From Trichobilharzia szidati (taxonomy: Eukaryota > Platyhelminthes > Trematoda > Strigeidida > Schistosomatidae), in the NCBI GenBank assembly GCA_944472155.2, contig OX235277.1, positions 13,340,804 to 13,404,803 on the forward strand: a DNA stretch of 64,000 bases. Reading direction: 5' to 3'. Under the pieces are notes generated by a model, which was not told the DNA's origin, ran no database searches, and saw only the letters and a program-made list of their open reading frames with translations. Below, one piece after another: positions 19,561 to 31,239 of the stretch. Made by a program: the position numbers and the translations under genes. Position 1 is the first letter of the stretch. Each line of letters starts with the position of its first letter.

Positions 19561-20740
19561 ATTGTCATTATTTAATAATAATAATTTGCTTTATTCGAAA
19601 ACAGTACTTGTGATACAGAATGGAATTCTCAGCATTTTTACTACAGTATTGCATCCAGTTAGTACATTATCAATAAATAGAATTCTGCATAGATTAAGGA
19701 AATCTCAGTTCATTATGACAACAACATATTGGCATGTCAGTAGCAAAGCCAAAGTTGGACAGTGTTTGAAGGTGTTAGAAAAGTAGGTGCTGTCATACTG
19801 ACTGGCGTAAGCGGAAGAAAGAAACAAAGCAGCACATAACAGAGAAAAAAAGGAGAGAGAAAAGGAAAAGAAAGAAGGAAAATGCTGTACCTATAAATGA
19901 TATGAGTTGGAAAGACGAGATTCAGTTGTACTACTGACTATTTAATGAATTATAGGTGTCACGCCTAATGCTTTCTTTATCGCACAGAACACGAACTAAG
20001 TAGGGTATGGTTGAGTTTTTGTACTTTCTGGTGAGAGCATATAGTTTTCTATGTAGACTTCTGGTTTTACCTGATGAGATGCAAGGGGAGAGTTGTGAGT
20101 GAAGAGGATGGTGTGAGTTCGATAAAAGGGATTTAGCCCATTTTTCACATGAGTCCATGTGCCTGTCGACCAGAATATTAACAAGCTGGTTAAGTGGCAC
20201 ATTGCTTACCCTACTGACAACCTTTAACATCCTGCGTAATAAGGTATAGTCCTTCAGTAACCCTGAATAAACTAAGGGGGAACAATAGAGAATAATAGGC
20301 AGAATGCGAGAGTTAACGAATTGTAGGAGTAAGGGTTGGGTTATTCCAGAATGTCTTAACTTCTTGATGTAGAAGGTAAGATGGAATATTTTCTTAGAAA
20401 TCATCAAGATATGAGACGACCAGGAGAGGTCAGCATATAGAATGACGCCTAGATATTTAATTTCCGATTTGGTTTCTATTTCAGTGCCGTCTATGCTGCA
20501 CACCTCGTGAGAGCCAACCAGTTTGTTTAGGTTGGATTTATGCCTAAAGGTGAAATTGACTGTTTGGCATTTGGAGGGGTTTAAGGCAAGACCGTTTTCC
20601 TTGGACCACTGGCTGATTTCTGATAGAAAGCCATTTAGTTTAGAGCAGCCACTTTGACATTTGACAGACAAAGATACTGTCAGGTCGTCAGCATATTTGA
20701 CAAAATTAATGTCATTTGAAGATGGTAAGTCATGTTATTA
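19561..20740 (-). mobile_element. 5'-truncated CR1-like LINE with 3' UTR and ATT tail
   Basis: RT C-terminus 20740-19934, 3' UTR (purine-rich at 19802-19880 on the plus strand), and the 3' end GTTTTCGAATAAAGCAAATT plus ATT repeats at about 19585-19565. CR1-type LINEs typically end in short microsatellite repeats rather than poly(A). Head-to-head with the stub at 20741-20945. Confidence 0.8.
19934..20740 (-). CDS. CR1/Jockey-group reverse transcriptase, C-terminal fragment
   Basis: An open frame of about 268 codons without interruption. It starts at the truncation point with HDLPSSNDINFVKYADDLTV, so the catalytic YADD is retained. NGLALNPSKCQTVNFTF (thumb), IKYLGVILYADLSW (the conserved LG box), SRILPIILYCSPLVY and LLRRMLKVVSRVSN follow, and it ends at SLNSQ. 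Earlier RT motifs and the endonuclease are missing, so it cannot act alone. The unbroken frame contrasts with every other LINE here and suggests a more recent insertion. I take the first codon after the stop near 20741 as the fragment start; there is no natural start codon. The best matching families are CR1/Jockey by pattern; SR1-like is possible. Confidence 0.85.
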
Positions 20741-20945
20741 TTATTATTATAGTTATTATTCACATTCTGTACTTTGCACATTTTTGGCATTATTCCTACT
20801 GTAAATGTGGAAGCGTTCCTGTGGTGAATTTTATTTATATTTTAAGTAAATTAGATGCAGTAGTGTGAAAAATACTGAGAATTACATGATGTATTCTATG
20901 TACTGTTTTTGGAATAAAGCAGATTATTATTATTACTATTGTTAT
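20741..20945 (+). mobile_element. CR1-like 3' stub in opposite orientation
   Basis: It ends ACTGTTTTTGGAATAAAGCA plus ATT repeats (about 20920-20940). Its last 80 bp match the 3' end of the minus copy next to it. Both elements are truncated at the shared junction near 20740. Confidence 0.75.
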
Positions 20946-21344
20946 TGAATATCAACTCAATATACGGCTATTGAAGAGGAAAACAGGCACTTGATTGAGT
21001 AGAATTTATGTGAAATAAAAGCTCACATTATAAACGAGTTATTAACTATCTGTGCGATTCATTGACTACACTCACACACTGTAACAGAGATAACTGAGTC
21101 ATACATAAAACACCAATTACTGTGAAGTGGTCAACATTTCTATTGAATGTAATAGTGTGAATTTGAAGGCGGGGTTAAACATGTCAACTTAATGAGAATA
21201 AAAGCATTCGCGAGATATTTTTACGCGCAGTAGAGCAAAAGCCTAAACAGATATTCCTGTAGTTGTGTAAAACATTTTATAACATGAGCATGTTCCTGAT
21301 GCTCTCTCAATTCTCAGTCACTCCGAGATCATCAAATTAGTCGA
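20946..21344. other. Unassigned sequence
   Basis: No feature recognised. Confidence 0.4.
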
Positions 21345-22345
21345 TCAATTGCACCACGACAACCGTAGGGGTATCAGTTTGTTAACAATTGCTTCTAAAA
21401 TATTGTCCGTCGTCTTGCTTCACTGGCTGTACAAAACACGAGAGGAGATGATATGCGAAGAGCAGGCTGGGTTTCGTACAGGCCGTGGATGCGTGATGTG
21501 ATCATGTGTGCTTACCCTTCATCAGTTGTTGAAATACTGCCACACGTATTGCAGGGAAACAATGGTTGGTATTAGGGTTGTCTCCGATTCTTTGCACAGA
21601 ACTTTTCTCTGGGACTGTCTGTTAGAGGGTGGTATACCTGACAAGTTTGTTGGCATCCTGAAAGTCCTATACAGAAACACCTCAGGTAGAGTGAGGGCAT
21701 ACAACCAGCTATGACCACTGTTCCCAACCAACAGTGGGTTTAGATAGGGGTGCCCAAGCTCTCCATTTTTCTTTAACTTTGTCATCAATGACATTTTGGG
21801 TCAGCTTTGAAGGAGGTGCGTAGTGGTGGCGGAGAAAGACTTTTTGAGCTCAAGTATGCAGATGATATCGTCCTTCTGTGCACAGTAGCATTCAGTATAC
21901 CCAGATCGCACTTAATCAGTTGGCAATCAGTATCTGTAAGTAAGGCATGTGCTCTACTCCGTCTAATTGCAAAGTGCTGTTGGGAGATTGACAGAAGCCT
22001 GTTCCTGCAATCACTCTTGCGGATGCACCACTTGGAGTTGTCTATAAGTTCATGTATCTGAGTAGTTGTGCTAGTACTAGTAAAGGTGTGACGGACGAGA
22101 TTACCAACATATTATGAAAGCTAGGTTGGCATGCGTTAACTTGAGCCACGTCTAGAGCCGTCGCAACGTTAGCCTGGCTGTCAAAGGTGGGGTTTACTAT
22201 GCTTCGGGGAGCGCAGTCTTGCTCTGCGCCTGAGAAACCTGGTCTCTTCGAGCTGAGGATGTGCAATGACTCTGCGTCTTCGATCATCGCCGTTCCCGTA
22301 GAACTTATTCCATCCGATGGTATCATTGTGTGAGTAACTCTGAGG
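21345..22345 (+). pseudogene. RTE-A (SR2-like) reverse transcriptase relic
   Basis: Over three frames it reads RRGISLLTIASKILSVVL, EEQAGFRTGRGC, HRTFLWDCLLEGGIPDKF, VLYRNTSGRVRAYNQL, CPSSPFFFNFVINDILGQ, FELKYADDIVLLC (YADD retained, about 21849-21890) and KGVTDEITN. It continues as ETWSLRAEDV and VFDHR to RWYHCVSNSEVQ. This is RTE-type RT from motif 1 to the C-terminal CW-rich region. Frameshifts and stops are numerous. It is followed immediately by a SINE-C-like tail (22352-22400), which marks the left border of the duplicated 7-kb unit. Confidence 0.8.
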
Positions 22346-22659
22346 TCCAGTGGCGTGTAGGGCTAGAAGCCCTATGTTCTACCGGGTTCGTAAATGAATA
22401 AATAATTATAACAATCGGTTGGAAACCCTTGTCCGAAAATTTACCAGTTGTCTATGAATCTGTTTCCTTTTTGTGGACAGATATGATATTTCGAACACGT
22501 ATTAATACTATTGCATTTCTAAACTATCAACAGCTTCTTTCGCTCGGCTGGGGTAGATTTTGTTCGATGTGCTTTATCATGCTGACTTCCACCATTTTAA
22601 TGACTCTCTTCGCATAATAGTCATTCTCTTCGTTCTCATATTTATTTAAGTGAAAATCA

Positions 22660-22770
22660 TGACTGTAGAGACTCAGACAAGTCCTCATGTAAAATGGATA
22701 TCCTCCAGGATTTATCGAGAAAAACATCAAGTTAAAGCAAAACCCTAAAGGCTCTTGTGGAGCAGGAGCA
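22660..22770 (+). pseudogene. PLE linker fragment (unit 1)
   Basis: One frame reads NGYPPGFIEKNIKLKQNPKG, equivalent to NGYPDKFIEKNM between RT and GIY-YIG in the copy at 4.8-5.9 kb. No other part of the ORF is near. Confidence 0.65.
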
Positions 22771-22799
22771 AGGAGCACTTTTGAATTGCACATGTCTAA

Positions 22800-24229
22800 C
22801 AATGTACTCTACAGCAATAATTTAGCTTATATGCTCTACTTACTTATATGCGTAGTCAGTAGTGTGAATAGAATGTCTTGTCTTTACAGCACTCAATCAT
22901 TCATAATGTTTTCGTAGAGGATTTTGAAGGATAGTGAATTCAATTATCTGCCTCAACTTTGTGTTAACCAAATTTGTGTAACTTCAAATAAGCATCATAA
23001 AAGATTTAGTCACATATAAGATTGATTTCTCATCCCTCCGTTATTATCTTCACTAGACATATACGATAATTCCTCAAAAGAATTTGAGTATGATTTTGAT
23101 ACTTAATGCATGAACACTTCTCTCCACTGTCCATCACACGCACTTAAGTTATAACTGTGCTGTGTGAAGAGATTCTGTTTACAAATATTGAAGTTTAGTA
23201 TGAATAAAGATGATTGTCTAATAGTGAACGCAGTCTTCATGTCTAATATATTTTTGTCTTGATCCATTTGTATCCAGTACAAATATCTTAATCAGATATC
23301 TAATGAGATATTCATTGTTGTCTCTCTAAAGGTCAATTATTACGTCAATGTTTCTGTCACACCATATATTCACACTTGTATAATCAACACTTAACCGCCT
23401 TTCTTCTCCTTATCAATAAATATGAAGTGAAGCGCAAGTGATTAAATTTCACCAGCATAGTTGTATAAAGTTGTCCGAGTTTGGAAAAGTGGAGATCACT
23501 GTAGCGTAGACGCCAGTGATCATACGATTACGCATGTTGATAGTCACACACATATCTGACTGAAATACAATTCCTACAGACAGTATCCACAATATCTGAA
23601 ATTCAGTGAAAGGGAAACAGATACTGGAGTGAGAATTTCAATATCCAGCTCGTTTGATTAAGAAGTAAACGAAAAACAAAAAAAACAAATTCATAGTTCA
23701 TTCCTCGTGAGACGGGAATTTTCCTCCAGTGACTATCGATTTTCGGCATTCAACGTGAACGACTGTTCACTGTCTATACGTCTCCATTGACTAACTAACA
23801 CTGATATATTCAAATCTCTATGTTTCATTGGAATAAGCAAACCAATCCTCGCTTTCATAGAAAAGCTGAGTAGGTTGCATTCTCACTTCACTTCCCTTCA
23901 CTTACTTCGAAAAACGACTCAGTGACAGTGATGATAAGACATGAGGGAACATCATCACTAAAATCATTCTTCATCTCAATATTCGGTCTTTCATTGACGA
24001 TGTGGATGCAGATGTAGATGGAATGAATGTTGTCGACGAAAGCCTTGAAAAATGTATAGAGTGTAACACGGTCGGTCGGTTTTCGACATAGAACTTTGCA
24101 CATATGTGCACCAGTTCAAGTCGCCACACTCCCTCTTTGTAGCACACAAAGCAAGAGAAGAAAGTAGGAGAAATGCATATTGGAGAGAGTAAACAGAGGT
24201 GTGAGACAAAGGAATAGTAATAACGAAGA
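22800..24229. repeat. Macro-unit body with landmark L4
   Basis: No coding sequence recognised. 23395-23660 is related to 42.59-43.08 and 49.15-49.62 kb. The segment around AACATCATCACTAAAATCAT and GATGTAGATGGAATGA (23950-24025) is landmark L4, present seven times in the window. A TTCACTTC-type microsatellite lies near 23884. Confidence 0.7.
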
Positions 24230-25820
24230 ACAATATAGTTCCATTGGATATTATAAGTCACAAGGAGTGGATGCATCTCCACCAGCCATTGAGAACGATT
24301 CTGAGCAATGTCACCAATTGTTTCCAACCACTGGTTTTTACCGTCCCGAGGACCCCAACCAGGAAGCCGGTTTACATCTTCCTACGTGGCTTAGACTAAC
24401 TGTTGTAGATTTCATTGACTGGTGCCATGTTTTCGTTTGACCGCCGCTAGCTCTTTTCCAGCCTGGCCCTATATCAGCTAACATTGCCCATTGTCGAGGA
24501 AGGCGATGATTAGGCATACGTAGCACATGTCCTAACCATCTCAGTCGAAGTAATTTCACAGTTTCGTCGATTGATTTCCCCTCCTTACCTAGCATTCGAC
24601 GCCTAACCTCGATATTGCTCACCTTATTATACCACTTCACGCGGGAGATAGAACGCAGACACCTATGATCGAACACAGATAATCTTTTCATGTCTTCTGC
24701 TCTCAATGGCCAGATCTCACAACCGTAAAAGAGGACGGAGCGGACTGTTGAGCAGTACACACGCCCTTTGGTCGATGGCCAGCCGGATATCACGTCTACG
24801 CCAGATACGGCGGAAACTGGCGTATGCGAAACTGGCGTATGCGAACCTAGCCCTCTGTATTCGTGCTGATATTTCGTCTGAAATCAACCCGTTGGCACTG
24901 GCTGATGGTACTTCCCAAGTAAGTGAAGCGGTCAACGTGCTCTACCACTTCACTTCCTATTTCTAATCTAGGGGTCGGTGAAGTCTAATCCTGCATCATC
25001 ATCTTACATTTTACAGGGGTGAATCGCATGCCAAACATACGAAGATTGTTGCCCAAGGTGTTCAGTAGACTCTGCATTGTGTCAGCGTCCTCGCCTAGAA
25101 GGCTATATCATCTGTATATTCTAAGTCGACGAGATTATTCCCTGGTAGCAAGTCAATCCCTGAGTCGCTGAAGTGTGTTAGGGTTAAGTCCATTAGTACG
25201 TCTATGATGAAGTTGAATAGGAATGGGGATAATGGGCATCCTTGACGGACGCCACTAGTCGTCACCACTTCAGATGACAACTCGCCATAAGCCCTCACCT
25301 GGCTGCATGAGTACGAGTAGAGTGCCTTAATCAGTGCAATGTAGTTTCTTGACATTCCCTTTACAGCCAAGCATCGCCAGAGAACCTCTCGGTCGACAGA
25401 ATCGAATGCCGCCTTTAGGTCAGGAAATATAATGGTTGTCGGACGCCGGTAGGAATGCCTATGTTCTAGAATCTGTCGGAGGGTGAAGATATGATCAATA
25501 ACCCTCTTCCTGGCCTAAAACCTGCCTGGTTGTCTCGTGTTTGTGCCTCCCGATATCATTGAGCCTAGGACTTTAGTTACTATATTAGTCAAGCTAATCC
25601 CTCTGTGATTATCACAAGAAGACTTGTCTCCCTTCTTGTATATCGGGATGATCAGTGACTTATACCAACCCGACGGGACTTCCTCTGATTCCCAGACGCT
25701 GCCTAGAACCTCAGTTAACGCAGACAGCAAACTGTCTCCACCGTACTTAAATACCTCTGGAGTCAATAAATCAGGTCCCGCATCAAAATGTTCAACTCTC
25801 TCCTCGTCATACATAAATGC
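24230..25820 (-). pseudogene. RTE-A (SR2-like) insertion, unit 1
   Basis: In minus-strand order: EVFKYGGDSLLSALTEVLGS, WYKSLIIPIYKKGDKSSCDN (RT motif 1 region), GISLTNIVTKVLGSMI, then [90 protein letters not shown] and the end IGDIAQNRSQW. The YADD box has become YTDD and the frame stops shortly after (near 25095). Several shifts follow. The endonuclease is missing. The same insertion occurs in unit 2. Confidence 0.85.
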
Positions 25821-27125
25821 ATTACTAGCTTCACAATTAATTCAACCACATAAACACATTCATTCATCATATAAACAACTCTTGTTTTCTTAACCCTCAT
25901 TATCCGTCGCCTTTTTATTCATCAAATCGTTTGCACCATTGTTGGTTTGCAATTACTCTCATATACACACCCATATGTATAGTATTTGATCTCTTGCTTC
26001 ATCCTAAGCAATGTGTAAACAAAATCTCATATTGTCGAATGAAATTCAAGTTGACTTCGAAATGAGACTATATACCACACCACCGAGTAGAGTTAAACAA
26101 TACAAAGCTCTTTTTACACTTCAATAACAATAAGTATAATATTTATAGTAATAAGTTCTGTAAACAGACGAGACACAAATTTTCTCTGTTTAGAGCCATC
26201 TATTTAGGAATTAAGATGAGAGACAGGGATTAGATGCTTCATGCATATGTCAAAACAACGCGAGATAATTAATTATCTAGACTACTAGTGATAAAAATAG
26301 TAGTATTCGGATAAATAATAATGAGCACTTTGAGGATAGTCTTCACGACACTGTGTTAACGAATTCACTTAATAAATTTAGGTTAGATTTCTTATGGATA
26401 TTTGACTGATAAGTACTGTTTCGTCGTATCAGCTCTGTGTGTATTCTTATGCATTCAACTACTAATTATATGACGATATATTCTCAGAAATGTTGGTTTG
26501 TTTCATTGACTGGTGCCATATTGTGCCAGGCTTTGTGTTACACATAAATCAAATAAAAATCAACATATATTTTATTATTCATCACACTCATTTTCTATTG
26601 TTCAGCCGATTTCAATGATCGCCATCATTGATTGGTTAACTTCTGAACTCATTCTCAAGATTTAACTAAATTGGATAAATGATATATTTCTTCATTTTAA
26701 TTCAATAACATGTGTTTAACTGTAAAATGTCTCAAATTTCATACCTTTTACAACTGAATTCCACGTCGATTTTGTAGACACAAAGTGCTATTTGAACTTC
26801 ATTAACTCCGTGTGTGTGAAATGAAGCCGTGTGAGATAATGGCACATAGAGAAAATCAAAACAAGTGATTCAGTAAAGAGACTCATCCCAACAGCTAATT
26901 TGTTATCAAGTTGTACAATCGTATATATATGGTTGTTTTTAAAAAAATTATATCCGGTGAGCAAATTGAATCTACGGTGTGAATATATAAAACAATAACA
27001 GCAATAGTCTGGAACGAGATTAAAATATTTGTGATTATAATCATACTTAAATGTCAAGTAGCAAAACAGTTAATGTCATATATAGAATAATTCATAGCAT
27101 GTATAGAACTTGGAAGGCGTGTGCA
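25821..27125. repeat. Macro-unit body with landmarks L1 and L2
   Basis: L1 (AAAATCTCATATTGTCGAAT... to about 26190) and L2 (about 26230-26370, including CACTGTGTTAACGAATTC) recur in other units. 26570-26720 resembles 56620-56790. 26880-27125 carries the dispersed repeat of 16.0 and 18.3 kb. No gene seen. Confidence 0.7.
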
Positions 27126-27289
27126 ATTATAAGATTAGTAGGCAAATAGAATAAAAATATACACGTACGTAACATGGTGTGAAATTTGATAACATAGAAT
27201 TTAGCTTTGCAAAACGAAATTGACTTAGAATGACAAGTGGAACAAGTGAAGTAATACTGGGGACAATTCAGAGTGAGAATAGTAATAGC

Positions 27290-27780
27290 ATTAACAATTG
27301 AATAAACAAATCGAAAAAAGGACTTTTAATGCTGGCGAACTACACATCTTATTCTCTACAAGACCGATGGTGCTACCTCGACTGAAAGATGAAGTACCTA
27401 GACTGGCCACTTCAGATTGTATTTATCAATTCAACTGCGCTTGTGGAGCGAGTTACATTGGCCGTTGCTCTAGGAACTTGATTTTTCGTGCTCGAGAACA
27501 TATCCCACTATGGCTAAGTAAAGGTGTAGTTAAAAGTATTAACAGCTCGATATTAGACCATCTGGTGCAAACCGGTCACAAAGCCAGCGTAGACGAATCC
27601 TTCTCCATAATATACCGGGTGCCCAACAAACTACCAAAATCGTCGAAGCACCGCTTACTCCAAACAGCAGAGGCTATTGCAATTCGCCTCAAACAACCAG
27701 CGCTCTGTGTCTAAAAGAAACAAGTCCAGCCAGCCCCTACTACTGCCCTGGCCCTCAGTAGAAACTATAAACACATGAAT
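27290..27780 (+). pseudogene. PLE GIY-YIG endonuclease fragment
   Basis: An open stretch from about 27298 gives KRTFNAGELHILFSTRPMV, then DCIYQFNCACGASYIGRCSR (GIY-YIG motifs), FRAREHIPLWLSKGVVKSIN (basic/acid helix with the catalytic-region RxxEH), FSIIYRVPNKL and AIAIRLKQPALCV, with a stop at 27712. Homology runs on past the stop as KKQVQPAP, so this stop replaces a sense codon of the family. The RT is missing. This segment is absent from unit 2. Confidence 0.85.
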
Positions 27781-28084
27781 TTGTACTATTACCTTTCCTA
27801 ATTCTTCTGACATTCAGTTTATTTGATGTTGATGCTGTTCAGCTGTAATTTATCAATATTATTGATTTGATGTTATTTAAACATTAATGTCGTTCATAAG
27901 ACTAATTAATTCATTCATTATGATTTATATATAATTGTAGAACCTGATGATGAATTTATCGAAAAGAGTTTCATTGTTCAGTGTCCATTCTTTTGAAAAT
28001 CGAAAAAAATTGGGTAGATCCAAAATATGATTTTTTTTATTATAGCTTGATTCCATAAAGTATTTTGGTACAAGTATGAAATTT

Positions 28085-28217
28085 TTTCAGCATGTGATAT
28101 CGGTAACCCAAATTTACCAGGCCGACCATAGATATCAGTTGTATGTTGGTGGGGGATCGAACCTTGGACCTTGTACATGGTCGGCGAGAGTCCTAACCGC
28201 TGTGCCACCGACGCACT
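28085..28217 (-). repeat. SINE-C head, minus copy
   Basis: On the minus strand CGTCGGTGGCACAGCGGTTA (A box) and GGTTCGATCCCCCA (B box), with the 3' body missing. Confidence 0.75.
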
Positions 28218-28229
28218 TTAGTATTGGGA

Positions 28230-28340
28230 GGGGGATTAAGACCATGAAATTTGGATGGGTTGAAAGAAACTTTTTCTGCACACAGAGATCTGGCTTTCCT
28301 GTTTCGATGGCCAAAAATTGGCTTCAGCCATACAAATGGG
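28230..28340 (-). pseudogene. PLE C-terminal scrap (unit 1)
   Basis: On the minus strand LAIETGKPDLCVQKKF is the terminal motif of PLE proteins. The matching scrap in unit 2 is at 34985-35060. Confidence 0.65.
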
Positions 28341-29174
28341 TCGGGCACCATAAATATTATCACCTAAAGACGACGATTTGGAGAAGGACATTATCTAAAT
28401 ATTAGGCGCTTGATGTATTCACGCTAATAGGGCAATCATAGAATGTGGTTGGCACATAAAATGACTAAATCCACGAATTAACAGATGTCAACTTAGACAA
28501 GGACTAGATGAGATAGGCGGAAGATGAACAGCAATCATATCAACAATAATTAAATCAATAATTTTCCTCTAGACGAACATCTGAGAAGTAGCGAAGGACA
28601 CGGTGACTTCAGTGGAGATTATTCTGCTAAGAAAAGCACACTAAGAATGTACTGTTGAATTCGTAATTTCGGTAGAGAAGGGAAATAGTGATAAGGAGTT
28701 CAAATAATTTCCTATGAAATTTTCTATCAGATGGAAAGTGCATTCTCTAATGTCTGAAGAAAATTCCAGCAACGCACTTTACTTTCTGATATGCATTATA
28801 AGTAGTGTAAAACTAATCACGACGTTTTTTGACTGAACACGTGCACAGCTGATATTATGAATATTTCCTTCATCTCATCCTTGCTTATTTCAGTTAACTT
28901 GTTATTGCCTCCGTTCATTTAAAAGATTCGGCTCATTGCCTTCACCCTGAATGGGCTCAGTTAAAATGTTGAAATACATAGTAGGACCCTATTTAAACCA
29001 GTTTACCTGCAGAATAGGTTGGAGCGATTACTCCTTATAAGTTATTTGAGTATTTTCTCCATTCTCAATGCATTTACTAACCAGAATATATTATTACTGT
29101 TTTCTTCCGTTATGTAACATTCATCTCGCTTAAGCCGACTTTAGAACAGTTTCATCACCATCTAATAATAACCG
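28341..29174. repeat. Macro-unit body, no gene recognised
   Basis: 28341-28970 is shared with 35060-35640. 28971-29174 is private to unit 1. Confidence 0.6.
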
Positions 29175-29410
29175 GTTGTGCTTCTGTGACACAGCTGTAG
29201 AATACTTGCCAACTACGCAGGTGGCTCGTGGTTCGATCCCCGGCCGGTGACGGACACCTTTACCTCACTAAGCTGGTAAAAATATTGGTAAAGAGAAAAG
29301 GTTGGACATGAGGCTAGTAATTCCCTCCTGTAAATAAACACCACTGCTACCTCTAGCTAGAAGCCTTATATTCTACCTGGTTCGTAAAAGAATAAAAAAT
29401 AATAACAACC
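29175..29410 (+). repeat. SINE-C at the border of units 1 and 2
   Basis: Head (GTGACACAGCTG..., GGTTCGATCCCCGG), body TAAAGAGAAAAGGTTGG and the end TAGAAGCCTTATATTCTACC plus an A-rich run. The end is also present at 22352-22400, so the duplication breakpoint lies in this tail. Confidence 0.75.
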
Positions 29411-29654
29411 GGTTGGAAACTCTTGTCCGAAAATTTACCAGTTGTCTCATAATGTCGTTACTTTTTGTGGACAGATATGATATTTCGAGCACGTAATAAT
29501 ACCATCGCATTTCTAAACTGTCAACAGCTTCTTTCGCTCTGCTAGGATAGATTTCGTTGGATGTGCTTTATCATGCTGACTTCCACCATTTTAATGACTG
29601 TCTTCGCATAATAGTCATTCTCTTCGTTCCCATTTTTATTTAAGTGAAAATTAT

Positions 29655-29770
29655 GACTGGAGCGACTCAGACAAGTCCTCATAGAAAATGGATATCCTCC
29701 AGGATTTATCGAGAAAAACATCAAGTTAAAGCAAAACCCTGAAGGCTTTTGTGGAGCAGGAGCAAGGAGC
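29655..29770 (+). pseudogene. PLE linker fragment (unit 2)
   Basis: The frame RLRQVLIENGYPPGFIEKNI is open, and clearer than its unit 1 counterpart. Confidence 0.7.
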
Positions 29771-29799
29771 ACTTTTGAATTGTACATGTCTAACAATGT

Positions 29800-31239
29800 A
29801 CTTTACAGCTCAGAATACATTTTGAACGGTAGGTAGCAATAATTTAGCTTATATGCTCTACCTACTTATATGCGTAGTCAGTAGTGTGAGTAGAATGTCT
29901 TGTCTTTACAGCACTCAATCATTCATAATGTTTTCGTAGAGGATTTTGAAGGATAGCGACTTCAATTATCTACCTCAAATTCGCATTTACCTAATTTGTG
30001 CAGCTTCGAATAAGCATCATAAAAGATGTAGTCACATATAGGATTGATATCTCATCCCTCCGTTATTATCTTCACTAGACATATACGATAATTCCTCAAA
30101 AGAATTTATGTATGATTTTGATACTTAATGCATGAACACTTCTCTCCACTGTCCATTGCACGCACTTAAGTTATGACTGTGCTATGTGAAGAGATTCTGT
30201 TTACAAATATTGAAGTTTAATATGAATAAAGATGATTGTCTAATAGTGAAGGCAGTCTTCATGTCTAATATGTTTTTGTCTTGGTCCATTTGTATCCAGT
30301 ACAAATATCTTAATGAGATATGCAATGAGATATTCATTGTTGTCTCTCTAAAGGTCAATTATTACGTTAATGCTTCTGTCACACCATATATTCACACTTG
30401 TCTAATCAACACTTAACCGCCTTTCTTCTCCTTATCATTAAATATGAAGCGAAGTGCAAATGATTAAATTTCAATAGCCTACTTGTATATAGTCGTCAAT
30501 GTTTGGAAAAGTGGAGATCACGGTAGCGTGCAACTCAGTGGTCATACGATTACGCATGTTGATAGTCACACACATATCTGACTGAAATACAATTCCTACA
30601 GACAGTATCCACAATATCTGAAATTCAGTGAAAGGGAAACAGATACTGGAGTGAGAATTTCCCTGTCCAGCTCGTTTGATTAAGAAGTAAAAGAAGAAAA
30701 GCAAATTCATAGTTCATTCCTCGTGAGACGGGAATTTTCCTCCAATGACTATCGATTTTCGACATTCAACGTGAACGACTGTTCACTGTCTATACGTCTC
30801 CATTGACTAACTAACACTGATATATTCAAATCTCTGTGTTTCTTTGGAAGAAGCAAACCAATCCTCGCTTTCATAGAAAAGCTGAGCAGGTTGCATTCTC
30901 ACTTCACTTCACTTCACTTCACTTCACTTACTTCGAGAAACGAATCAATGACAGTGATGATAAGACATGAGGGAACATCATCACTGAAATCATTCTTCAT
31001 CTCAATATTCAATCTTTCATTGACGATGTGGATGCAGATGTAGAGAGAATGAATGTTATCGACGAAAGCCTTGAAAAATGTATAGAGTGTAACACGGTCG
31101 GTCGGTTTTCGACATAGAACTTTGCACATATATGTCCGGCAGTTCAAGTCGCCACACTCCATGTAGCACACAAAGCAAGAGAAGAAAGTAGAAGAAATGC
31201 ATATTGGAGAGATTAAACCGAGGTGTGAGACAAAGGAAT
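29800..31239. repeat. Macro-unit body, unit 2, with landmark L4
   Basis: Equivalent to 22800-24229; L4 at about 30970-31045. No gene recognised. Confidence 0.7.

Larger units (their letters stand above)
22352..29359. repeat. Tandem macro-unit 1
   Basis: 22352-27125 and about 28278-28970 are near-identical by eye to 29360-34147 and 34985-35640. Both units contain a PLE fragment, the same minus-strand RTE-A insertion and the same landmark sequences. They differ mainly in a private segment: here a PLE GIY-YIG and a SINE-C (27126-28277). Confidence 0.85.

Noticed and set aside
26405..26445. CTGATACGAC-GAAAC on the minus strand as a hammerhead (also near 33.43 kb)
   Set aside because: No helix II can form and the core is one base short; it is chance or a remote relic.
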